Shown here: positions 10,830 to 20,477 of the stretch, one piece after another
Numbering within the stretch: position 1 is the first letter of the stretch
How the letters are laid out: every line of letters starts with the position of its first letter
From: Steinernema hermaphroditum
Taxonomy: Eukaryota > Nematoda > Chromadorea > Rhabditida > Steinernematidae
Assembly (NCBI GenBank): GCA_030435675.1
Contig: CM059622.1
Span: forward strand, 4,836,001-4,900,000
Length of the DNA: 64,000 nucleotides
Direction of reading: 5' to 3'
Notes under the pieces: model-generated
Seen by the model: only the letters and a program-made list of their open reading frames with translations
Databases searched by the model: none
What the model was told of the DNA's origin: nothing
Program-made: the position numbers and the translations under genes

Positions 10830-11231
10830 ATGTGGTTGGCAAACCTCGCCTGGATGGCTTTGCTCATCACTTCGGCAGCCTACCTTCAACAGGCGGACGC
10901 GCAGAAGGTAAGCCTCATTTATTTTATGTCCGACACCTGGGACTTCTAGGTAGAGCAGCTCTTCTTCACGTTGCTGCAAGAATCGTCGAAGACTTCGAGT
11001 GATTTGACGGAGCCTCGACGCCTCTGTGATGAAGAGTTCTTCGACACCCTCGCGATCGTTTGTGACCACTGCGTTCTCTTTGGGAGAACCAAAGGCGAGA
11101 TAAAGATTCTCACTGTGTTTCGACTAACTAAACTTCCAGGTGAGAGAGCACAATTTGAACGGGTCCGCTTGGATTGCTGCCTCAATGGCTGTAGCCTTCG
11201 TCGTATCCACCGCCTTTTCTGTTGTGAGTGA
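10830..11231 (+). CDS. insulin-like peptide with eight cysteines and a probable GC-AG intron
   Basis: The exons are 10830-10907, 10950-11094 and 11140-11231, giving a 104-residue precursor. Exon 1 encodes a signal peptide (MWLANLAWMALLITSAAYLQ). Exon 2 carries the B chain RLCDEEFFDTLAIVCDHC; the usual Gly after the first cysteine is Asp. Exon 3 carries the A chain DCCLNGCSLRRIHRLFCCE. Eight cysteines fit four disulfides, as in its paralog at 3987. Intron 2 starts with GC rather than GT (AAAG|GCGAGA). It is 45 bases long and in frame, so it could also be retained, but its position matches intron 2 of the 3987 gene exactly, which supports splicing. The product is a secreted insulin/IGF-type ligand. 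Confidence 0.85.
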
Positions 11232-11540
11232 TTCCGCGTTTATTCAGTATGGAATAAAATGTTGATTTAAAGTAAAGCTACTGAACATCTTCTGACATTG
11301 TATTCTGAGGACGAAAAGCATTCGGGACTTGTTACGTCTCAGTTTTCAAGTGAATCGCTATAACTACAGAAAGTAACAGGAAAAAGTGTAAGAAACCACT
11401 CGACACTCGAAGTTTACCAAACTGCCAGTGCGATACTGATAGAGAAACAGAGAGCCACGCCTCCTTGTATGGGAGTTCTTTACAGAAATTTCTTATCACT
11501 GAAAGAACTATTCTCAAAAACTGACTGTTTTGTCTTCGCC

Positions 11541-11974
11541 ATGCGGATGACACTCGTGTACTGCTGCTTGACGGGACTTTGTGCCTGTTTCTACGTAGTC
11601 GACAAAAGGCCTGTATTCGAAAAGGAAATACAGGCTATAATCGTGAGGTAAAAGTTCTCGTTTTTCACTTAAAAGACTTTTAGAGGAAAGAGGAAGCCGA
11701 GTTGTTGTTTGAAGGTGTCTCGAAGAAGAACGAAATGTACAAGAGGTTGAAGCTCTGTGGCGCCGAGCTCTTCCAGAGCGAGGTTATAAAGTCTACGTGT
11801 CCCAATGGGTTCGTTCTCGACAAGCACGACAGTAGGTTCGAGGACTGTCTGTCCACTACCATCTTTCCGCTTCTAGTTCTAGTTGACAAGTCGTCTGCCA
11901 TGAGCAAGCAGTTCCAGTCCTGTTGTCAGACGGGATGCTCCATCGCCCGCATCAACTACTTGTTCTGTAAATAG
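11541..11974 (+). CDS. insulin-like peptide, left copy of the inverted pair
   Basis: The exons are 11541-11642, 11684-11831 and 11883-11974, giving about 113 residues. Exon 1 is a signal peptide (MRMTLVYCCLTGLCACFYVV). Exon 2 carries the B chain KLCGAELFQSEVIKSTC, with 13 residues between cysteines where the other members have 11. Exon 3 carries the A chain SCCQTGCSIARINYLFCK. Intron 2 is phase 1 as in its relatives and also stays open if retained. It ends in the doubled acceptor CTAGTTCTAG, and both AGs keep the frame, so isoforms differing by two residues are possible. I chose the start at 11541 because the signal peptide begins there; an upstream in-frame ATG at 11469 only adds a polar stretch. 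The paralog at 17686 is nearly identical from exon 2 onward. Confidence 0.87.
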
Positions 11975-12166
11975 ACTTTCGAGAGAAGTTATGACAAGAT
12001 TTGCTTTTTTTTTGTTGTTGTATATATATTTTATAGTTCGGTGTGATAAACTCTACCTCAAGTGACGGCATAACAAAGTCAGGTCGCAGGCCAGACTATA
12101 CTATAGCTCGATGAAGTTTCTTGTAATTGACTTGGAAATCCAGTCCTTTCTCTTTCGAGAGAATTT

Positions 12167-12654
12167 CCACCGTCGCTCTCTCTCTGAGGCTGTCTGAGCC
12201 GAATGAGTTAAGTGAGCGGTCGTTCTCGGCCGTCGTTGTTAGCGCAACGATCGCCCCGGCTCCCAGAAGGCCTGGAACACCAGGGAGCCGTAGTTCCACC
12301 GTCTCGCCAAAAAGCCCGTCACGACCGCCCGACTCTATCCGCGCCGCCAGGGAAGCCGAAGAAGCGTTGCAACTCCGAAGTCCGCGCCGCCAGCCGAACC
12401 GAAGATGACTCTCCGCTCCGTTGGCTCTACTCCACCGCTATTCCACTTCCGGAATCAGCTCTTCACGATTTCTATGCCCGCGCAAACTAATGGGAACGCT
12501 GCATCCTATTCGGATTCGTCTGCTCCACCGAAATCAGAAGAAAATCAGCGATCACGGTGTGCCTATGTTCTTCTTTGTGCATATATGAGACGTCCTGCAC
12601 GGCGTAAGCCGTTGATTCGGGAAGATAAATCGTGTAAAAAAAAAAAAAAAAATC
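12167..12654 (+). mobile_element. retro-inserted sequence with poly-A tail and 8-base target duplication
   Basis: The right arm of the inverted duplication keeps the empty site, so the insertion can be defined: 488 bases absent from the other arm. It is flanked by GAGAATTT on both sides (12159-12166 and 12655-12662) and ends in 17 A residues (about 12636-12652). A possible variant poly-A signal, GATAAA, lies about 10 bases before the tail. These are hallmarks of LINE-mediated retroposition of an mRNA or SINE. The body is GC-rich and Ser/Pro/Arg-rich in two frames; one frame is open to a stop at about 12490, which would leave a 3' UTR of about 145 bases. I do not recognise the source gene. Confidence 0.75.
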
Positions 12655-14689
12655 GAGAATTTTCCGAAGCATCCGCGTAGTGTTGGTGGTAGCTCGATCG
12701 CCGAAGGGGATGACACGAAAACCGTTCTTGCAACAAGAGAACGATCTTGTCTTGACAAGAACCGTTGGTTTTCACTCTTTTCTTTGATCGGTTGTAATGA
12801 ACCTGGTATAGAAATCTGTTCCTTAATAACGCTTAACATAAATTTGGTCTTCGATCGGCCAATGCCAGTTCAAAAAGAAAGGCAGTCGTGTCAAACACGT
12901 GTCATCTACGTGCTGGCCTGCTCTACGGGGAAACGAGTGCCCCTGTGACAGCCTTAAAGATTATACGCGATAGCGGAGAAGCAGAGACAAAGTGACCAAT
13001 ATTTGTGTCTTAGATGGGAAATGCTATTTTTCTTACGGTAGAACATACAGGCCTGTTATGTCAAGTTGACATAGCCTTTCGAGTTATCTTGCTTTTGCAG
13101 AGTGCATCTAGGTGGGATGCAAAGGGAATTGTCACAACGCGGAGATAACGTTTGGCTGCAAACGACAATTTAACATCACTGTTTATATCAAGTGGTCGGC
13201 AAACATGTGGCAATTTCTGCACTTATCTGTGGACTAAGGAGATAGTTGTTTGACGTCACGCAGTCTTTTGCCATGAACCGTCATGTACTTTGAGTTCAGT
13301 TGCTCCCAAAATCGGAAACCGACAATGTTTGCTTAGATATCGAAGGGTTGAAACCCTGTTGTAGGCGACACGGCGGTAAACGTGGGTATCTGGGGGTCAT
13401 ATGACCTTTGTTCCCACCCCCGTTTAAAATCATGCTTTCACTTTCAGCAACGCCCTGAGGAGACATAAAGATCGTTCCATGGCGATCAACTGTCATATAC
13501 ACTCAGGGGGTATGTTTTGTAATAAAGACTTCTGCTAATCTTTTCGGAGATTTGTATCGCCTCGCTCAGGCGATTCCTAACCAAACGGCTGACATAGCCA
13601 TATCCAGCATATCGCTATCAGATGTTTTTGTTTTCGCGATCGTTGTCGCCTATCGTATACAAACAGCTCTGTCTGTGCAAATATTTGCTCAGGGTATTAC
13701 AGTATACAAGACTACTATACACCGGGGATCACTGAATATCATGGCGATCCCTGGTTTACGCCGGCAGAATCCTTCTTCTTTTGCAATATTTGCAATAAGG
13801 ACAAGTCGCATTGCACGACATAAGTATGGACTCGTAAACAAGTGGATAAAGAAGCACAGCTGTCGACGAGATGCGGGTTGCTGCACCTTGTCGTTGTGGA
13901 AAAACCTACTGCCTAAGTGTGCACAGTGTTTGGTATAAAGAGGCAGTTTTTTCGTTTTTCTCATATTATCATTGCTCTAATTGGTATCAAGTTTCCAGAG
14001 CTGAAGCATAGACAAAACATATGCCCAACATGGTTATCCTGGTTATCTGTCGGAAAATAAAACAGACCAACATAGTGCAAGCTGAATCATAAGGATGAGG
14101 TCCTAACCTCAACCCACAAACCAAGCACTGATCAGATGTTTTTGTTTTGCACAGCAGCGTCTATCGCACAAACAACTCTGTCTGTGCAAATGTTTGCTCG
14201 CGGTACTGTGATGTTCAATATTACTGTAGGGGAACCCTCCGAAACGTCCGCCTGAGATCGAGCTGAAAATTGGCACTCTGATAAGCATACTAGTGAACGT
14301 TAACCCCAAAAGGGTGTCGGCTTATGCGCACTCCTGACCATGTAAACACCATTCGAAAGTTACTCGCAAATGACTCTAATCAACATCAGTGTGGTTGAGC
14401 TGGGTATTGTCTTGGTTGCTATTTTTCGGGTCTGGATTCAACCCTCCTCCTAGACATTCATTTTTTTCTTTTGTCCATTTTGTGTTCTGATGTGAATAAA
14501 AAAAAAACTGGTGAAAAAAAAACTCACAAAAGCGTGGCACGTTTCACAATATTACCCGTATTGGTTCCCATCGGTATGCGCGGACTTCGAAGCGGCGAAG
14601 AAACTGATACCGGTTAACGCATAGCATAGCGGGAGAGATCCTACATGGTGGAGCGCATTAGATGAAGTGATGTCCTATTTTCAGTTTGA

Positions 14690-14868
14690 CTCACAGTGCA
14701 TGCAGCGGCGTGGAAGCCAATCTTCGGCGGTGAAGAGCTTCTTGACCAGGTGGATGGAGCCATGGTTCCCCTGTTCCAGGCCTTCTGGAGCAGAGACGAT
14801 CATTTGCGCGAGCATATTGCGATTCATCAGTGGACGGATCACGGGAATTTTCTTATTTTCAAAAGCGA
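14690..14868 (-). pseudogene. possible orphan exon or gene fragment
   Basis: On the minus strand the stretch reads as an open frame with codon use like the real genes nearby (many CTC, ATC, GTC, AAG, GCC codons). It includes LVKKLFTAEDWLPRRCMH and ends at a good donor, GTGAGT, near 14696. No matching upstream or downstream exons are apparent, so it may be a decayed gene or one exon of an unrecognised gene. The plus strand is also open, so the strand is not certain. Confidence 0.3.
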
Positions 14869-15809
14869 TAGATGTATTTTATATTTATCTTGTCGGTGTT
14901 ATCTACTACGTGTTAAAGAACGATTTTATTCTGTCTCTGGTGCTTAGCTTTTACTCTATCGAAGAAGAGTGCGATCTGGCTTGTGGGCCGTGATCAGTCG
15001 CACCGTCCGTTCACTCTTCGAGATAACATTTTATGTATCTCCTAGCCGATTGACTGTGAATCTAATCTCAAATTCTATCGCTGTTATTTCTGTGGTTATT
15101 TTAACAATTTTGTTCACGCCAATTACTGCAGGCTGCAAGACACCCTAGTGACGCCAATCACGCAAACGTCACAAGAGCGCTAAATAGTATGTTTTACGCT
15201 TATCAACGGTTGCATGGATTATCAGGATTCTTTCGAAGAACAGGCCCGAGTCAATGCTCATCTGACGTGATGATTGGTTTCTTAGCTCTGCACACGTACT
15301 AGGGTGTTTGCTTGATTTGCTAATCATTCGGAAAGCGCGCTTCCTGATCCTCCGTATCACGTACCGATAGATGGTCGACAACGTCTTTCTACGAATCTAC
15401 GTACGCCACGAAATATTTGCTTCTCTGATAATGTTTTCGCTGACTATTCTATGCAGACCGATAGAAAGTTACGGTAGCGACGCTCGTGGCAAGTTTCGTC
15501 GACGCGACTCGCCAAGTACACAAGTTGCATCCTTTAGAGAAACGCGAATTAGATCTACTAACTGTATCATAGTACACGCTCGTTCCGTACATGTTTGAAA
15601 CATCGAATTGTGTGAGGAACTATATGATATAAATGCGCGCGAATTCGCACCCTTTAGGTCCTAAAAGCCGCAACATCAGTAACCTACACACAGAGCTGTA
15701 CACATAGCGATGAAGAAAAAAAAAGAAATGGATGGTGGGGCATGATCGAACTTGAATCCACTTTAGTCCCTCCATAACTTGAAATTTGTTTTATTGTTGC
15801 GTTTTATTA

Positions 15810-16469
15810 TAGTCGCATTAAAAAATTGGTGGCATTTTTTCGATTTGGTCCCACAACGCCTTTTTTTGTGCGCGCAACGCCAACATGGCGTGTGGTCTTC
15901 CATTTTACAATGGGAAATCGTGGAATTTGCAGATCGTCTGCAAGTTTGGGCACTTTTGACAGGGATATCACGCGAATCTCAAAATTCTACAAGCAAATCA
16001 ATATTCCCTGGTTAATTTCGAGTCGAGTAAGCCCAAAATTGTCGAAATTGAACGTGTGCACGAGAAATGATGTTCTTTTTTATCTCCGGATGCCGCAATA
16101 GCAGAGTTCAGTCCCTGTTTTTGAGGTTGTTCCTCTCTTTAACTCCATAGCTCCTCTTTCTCCGGTATGGACTACCGTATCCCTGAGTCTGTTAGTGATT
16201 CTGATCTTTTTGATGAATGATTTGTGCTTATCTTGTTCTATGTTGTTGATAAACCTTGGTTGCATTCAGTTCTTGACCAGAGAGCCCGCGGACATGGAGT
16301 TAAAGTGTCAAAAGCCCTGTCAAAAGTGCCCAAACTTGCAGACGATCTGCAAATTCCACGATTTCCCATTGTAAAATGGAAGACCACACGCCATGTTGGC
16401 GTTGCGCGCGCAAAAAAAGGCGTTGTGGGACCAAATCGAAAAAATGCCACCAATTTTTTAATGCGACTA
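15810..16469. mobile_element. MITE-like element with 155-base terminal inverted repeats and TA target site
   Basis: The first 155 bases (15810-15964, beginning TAGTCGCATT) are the near-perfect reverse complement of the last 155 (16315-16469). The element is flanked by TA on both sides, the target duplication used by Tc1/mariner-type transposons. The inner 350 bases show no transposase reading frame, so it is non-autonomous. The long palindromic ends mean both strands give the same short reading frame (starting MVAFFRFGPTTPFF); I do not regard that as a gene. Confidence 0.85.
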
Positions 16470-17171
16470 TATTATTTAAAATGGGCAGCCAGCACCACTA
16501 GCAATATCAGTCCTTGTAAAGTGAATGACATTGTGATGCAGACAACGAATCAGATTCCAGCCGAATGATGCAAATAGAGAACTCATACTCTAAGCACTGA
16601 CCCGTGCCCAGACCGGTGACTGTGCTGACAAAACAACGATCGCTCTCGTGACAGCGCAATACTATCGAGGGTGTGGCTACGTACTCTACTGAGATTCACT
16701 TCCTACTGTCCGCTATTCTGTTTTGGTCCCGTTGAAACTCGATCTATGATCATCCAATAATGTCGGCTAAAGTGAAACCTCGAATCTCGCGAAATATTAC
16801 TGTTTCGATTACCGATTCTATTATTCTATTTCTATTAGGGCTATTACTATATGACGGTTTTGATGAAAGTATACGGTCGCCGAGAAACTCATTTCGCTGT
16901 AAACAACTGATAACGAACGCTAATCTCTGGAAATATGACCGCAACTTCCGCGATTTTACGGTTGTATGTACATTTTAATGTGGGTTCAGGAACAATTTAC
17001 TAACTGTACTTTGCCGCCCAGCCACGATGCCGCAAAAAGACGTTAGAAAAACAATGAGGAAAAATACATTGGAAAAAAGGTTGTGACAATCCGGTTTTTT
17101 TCTAAATGTGGAATATCACAGCAAATACTGTGAAGTACCGTAACCGTGTTTTGCTGGGTGCCTCTGTTTGT

Positions 17172-18203
17172 CCAGTATCGCGTCTAATCTTTAAGGCTGT
17201 CACAGGGGCACTCGTTTCCCCGTAGAGCAGGCCAGCACGTAGATGACACGTGTTTGACACGGCTGCCTTTCTTTTTGAACTGGCATTGGCCGATCGAAGA
17301 CCACATTTATGTTAAGCGTTATTAAGGAACAGATTTTTATACCAGGTTCATTACAACCGATCAAAGAAAAGAGTGAAAACCAACGGTTCTTGTCAAGACA
17401 AGATCGTTCTCTTGTTGTAAGAACGGTTTTCGTGTCATCCCCGTCGGCGGTCGAGCTACCACCAACACTACCCGAATGCTTCGGAAAATTCTCTCGAAAG
17501 AGAAAGGACTGGATTTCCGAGTCAATTACAAGAAACTTCATCGAGCTATAGTATAGTCTGGCCTGCGACCTGACTTTGCTATGCCGTCACTTGAGGTAGA
17601 GTTTATCACACCGAACTATAAAATATATATAAAATATGTACAACAACAAAAAAAAACAAATCTTGCCACAACTTCTCTCGAAAGTCTATTTACAGAACAA
17701 GTAGTTGATGCGGGCGATGGAGCATCCCGTCTGACAACAGGACTGGAACTGCTTGCTCATGGCAGACGACTTGTCAACTAGAACTAGAAGCGGAAAGATG
17801 GTAGTGGACAGACAGTCCTCGAACCTACTGTCGTGCTTGTCGAGAACGAACCCATTGGGACACGTAGACTTTATAACCTCGCTCTGGAAGAGCTCGGCGC
17901 CACAGAGCTTCAACCTCTTGTACATTTCGTTCTTCTTCGAGACACCTTCAAACAACAACTCGGCTTCCTCTTTCCTCTAAAAGTCTTTTAAGTGAAAAAC
18001 GAGAACTTTTACCTCACGATTATAGCTTCTATTTCCATTTCGAATGAAGGCCTTCTGTCAGCTACGTAGAAGCAGGCGCAAAGTCCCGTCAGGCAGCAGT
18101 ACACGAGAGTCATCCGCATGGCGAAGACAAAACAGTCAGTTTTTGAGAATAGTTCTTTAAGTGATAAGAAGCTTCTCTTAAGAACTACCATACAAGGAGG
18201 CGT
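17172..18203. repeat. right arm of the large inverted duplication
   Basis: This is the reverse-complement partner of 11453-12985. It lacks the poly-A insertion and so shows the pre-insertion state. It carries the minus-strand insulin-like gene at 17686-18119. Confidence 0.9.
17686..18119 (-). CDS. insulin-like peptide, right copy of the inverted pair
   Basis: The exons are 18119-18018, 17976-17829 and 17777-17686. From exon 2 onward the protein is identical to the 11541 gene: B chain KLCGAELFQSEVIKSTC, A chain SCCQTGCSIARINYLFCK. Exon 1 differs at several residues: VADRRPSFEMEIEAII here against VVDKRPVFEKEIQAII there. Both introns also look identical between copies, including the doubled acceptor of intron 2. 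The combination of a diverged first exon and identical later exons suggests recent gene conversion between the arms. The mature peptides of the two genes may be indistinguishable, so any functional difference would lie in expression or signal peptide. Confidence 0.87.
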
Positions 18204-20042
18204 GATGGCGTGAGATTCACTGATAAGTGCCCAAACTCACGAAGCCGCTTTGTGCTCGCATAATCGACGAGAGCGGCACATAAGCACCTAAACCGATCGC
18301 AACATTCGGTATCGATTGCAGTCAAAAAAAAAGATGCTGAGTTGGCGACGCTTATCAATGAACGTGATGTTGGGACAAGATTGTCTGGAACATACCAGAA
18401 AGTGTCAGAAGACAGAAGTGTCCATTCGAGAATAATCCAAGCCGGCACACTCAATAGTCACAAGAGTTGCTGTTCTAAAAGAAGTTCTTGATATTATTGT
18501 AGTATTTGATATGAATATGGCAGATATAATGGTATTTTCTTTTTTACTGGTCTTTCATTTGTGTCGGTCGAGTCTCTGAGTGAGTCGAGTGAGCGGCCGT
18601 TGTTGTTGGCTCTCGATTCAGCCATGCATTTGAGGCCGTTGAGACCGCAATATAAAACGGTTGGAATCGTGTAAGATCTTGTCCACAAGAACGCATTGGT
18701 CGTATGAATATCGCTTTAGTAGAAACTGTAGAATTTCGGAAACTTGCGATACCTTTCGACGGATTTCTTCTCGAGCATCCCATTGACGGTTCCTTTTTTG
18801 GTAAAAATGGGGTTCATAGTTTACAAGCTGTCCTTTGCATAGTTATGTAGTTATGTTCATTGATCACCTGAAGGTGACAAGTTGATAGGCGATCACATGT
18901 CCCCTGAAACTATCACAGATAAAAAAGAACTCTGAGTTCAACATCTTCTCAGACATACAAATGAAAAATACCAAGTCAAAGGGATATCAGTGAAGCGAAA
19001 AAAATGAAGGATACCCAAAAACGATAGCATTGTACCACTTACCGTATCCAACACCAAGTAGCAATAAAAATTTTGGAGAACGACGGAGGCATACGGACGC
19101 ATTTCTCGTCGTCGGGACTGCGGCGATGCGTTATCAATATCTCCGGCGACTCCCGGTAGGACTGTACACGGACTGAACGGATCAAAGCGCGATGTTTGCA
19201 CTTCTCGTTATCAATTTGGAAACTGAAATATTTGTTAGAAGGTTCAGTTTTGGTCAGGTTTCAGGGCTATATTTGGAACTATTGGGCGTCTCCCAGATGA
19301 AGACCAACTGTTCAGGTGATCAGTGGTGTTCTCGCGGACCCGGAGACCGCGTACTTTCGACTCGTCGCATTTGGAGGGGGCGTAGTTTGGAGCACTGACA
19401 CTTAGGGGTTTTCCAATTTTCCAAGTCAGTATATATTTCATTCGTGTAAATTTTCAAAAATCTTCAATTCCCTCAAACATTTCAGGATCTGGTCGCGGAA
19501 TCGATAGATGTTCTAAACTCAAAACACGTACGTTATCACACATCTGAGCTAGCCTACCGTATGACTGAGTGATTTCCAAGTAGCAATATGGGAACTAGTG
19601 ATTTTAAATAGTGATTTTGTGAGATATCAAGTGAATCGAATGGATCAAGCTACTCTGATCAGGATCAAGATAACCTTGTCGGCAAACAGCTGTCATTCAC
19701 GTCATGAGCTCAGCTATAGACTGACGCTTCCTGACGTCAAAAGATACTTTTGCATTAGCATTATGATCACATGAGTTATAATATTGCAAGAATGCTTGAA
19801 ACGCTAAAGTTTCTAAAGAAACTTAAATTCCGAAAAATCGTTCAGATCATGGATCCCAGAACGCAAAATTAACGGTGATAATCTGTGGTAAGCAGATCGA
19901 CTTCTTTCTCAAAGATGTCCATACTTGAACTGCATGAAGTGTAGTCTCATCAACAGTGGTGGCTGTACGCCAGGCTTTACCACGTCATGACCAAATCAAT
20001 ATAGCAAATCTATCTTCCAAATATATGACAATCTTCAGGGCT
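18204..20042. other. no recognised gene
   Basis: No gene is supported. A short segment near 18565-18605 (GAGTGAGTCGAGTGAGCGGCC, then GTTGTTGTTGGC) weakly resembles the 5' part of the retro-insertion at 12190-12240. This may be chance or a shared source. Confidence 0.35.
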
Positions 20043-20477
20043 TCAAAGGCAGAAGAACTCCTTGACCTCATTGAGGGTGCATCCCTTCTTACAGCAGCGA
20101 ATCTGATAGTAGTTATCGGAGACGGCGAAAGCTAAAATACAGCGTTTTGCCGGAGATTACACGTCAACGCCTACCAGATCCCCGGCGCAGATTGTATCCT
20201 CGCAAGCAAACCTCGTTTATGGCAGTCAGCAAGCTAGGGCCACAGATCCTCTGCTTGATGGACATGGTCTTCGTGGAAAGGTCCTTGAAGATGTGACTAA
20301 TTCCCATGTCCCATTCACTCTTCGGGAGCTTGTACTGCAAAGGATATGCTCGTGATACGGATAAGGACTTCTTACCATCTTCGAATCTCCAACGGCGTGG
20401 GGGCTAACAACGGCTAGAGCCTTTGATTTGACGGCGACCGCGAGGCCGCAAATAAGAAGAAGCGCGAGAAGCTTCAT
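20043..20477 (-). CDS. insulin-like peptide
   Basis: The exons are 20477-20376, 20334-20175 and 20131-20043, giving a 116-residue precursor. Exon 1 encodes a signal peptide (MKLLALLLICGLAVAVKSKA). Exon 2 carries the B chain RICGPSLLTAINEVC, with C-x11-C spacing and the canonical Gly, after a pro-segment that includes WDMGISHIFKDLSTKTM. Exon 3 carries the A chain RCCKKGCTLNEVKEFFCL. Intron 2 is phase 1 as in the rest of the cluster. An ATG 18 bases upstream (20495) is in frame but only adds MSTFPR before the signal peptide. The product is a secreted insulin/IGF-type ligand. This gene marks the right border of the insulin cluster. Confidence 0.87.

Larger units (their letters stand above)
11453..12985. 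repeat. left arm of a large inverted duplication
   Basis: This segment matches the reverse complement of 17172-18203. Matching starts near CACGCCTCCTTGTATGG on the outer side and ends near GCCTTAAAGATTA on the inner side. It includes a complete insulin-like gene and its downstream sequence. Exons 2-3 and both introns look identical by eye, while the outer edge including exon 1 is clearly diverged. The left arm is about 500 bases longer because of the insertion at 12167-12654. Confidence 0.9.
12986..17171. other. spacer between the arms of the inverted duplication
   Basis: This 4.2 kb has no gene I can support, apart from one possible exon (about 14690-14860) and a TIR element (15810-16469). 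A diverged direct repeat is visible: about 13618-13710 and 14133-14225 both contain ATCAGATGTTTTTGTTTT and CTCTGTCTGTGCAAAT followed by TTTGCTC. The plus frame at 13552-13938 has no motif and I treat it as chance. Confidence 0.5.

Noticed and set aside
12127..12490. Overlapping plus-strand frames within the poly-A insertion as host genes
   Set aside because: They lie in a retro-inserted segment lacking in the other palindrome arm; at best they are a copy of part of another gene.
13552..13938. Plus-strand frame ending in a cysteine-rich stretch
   Set aside because: The CC spacing does not match an insulin A chain, and there is no signal peptide, B chain or intron.
15826..16453. Two mirror reading frames starting MVAFFRFGPTTPFF
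   Set aside because: They come from the inverted ends of the TIR element, so the same sequence is read twice; not a gene pair.
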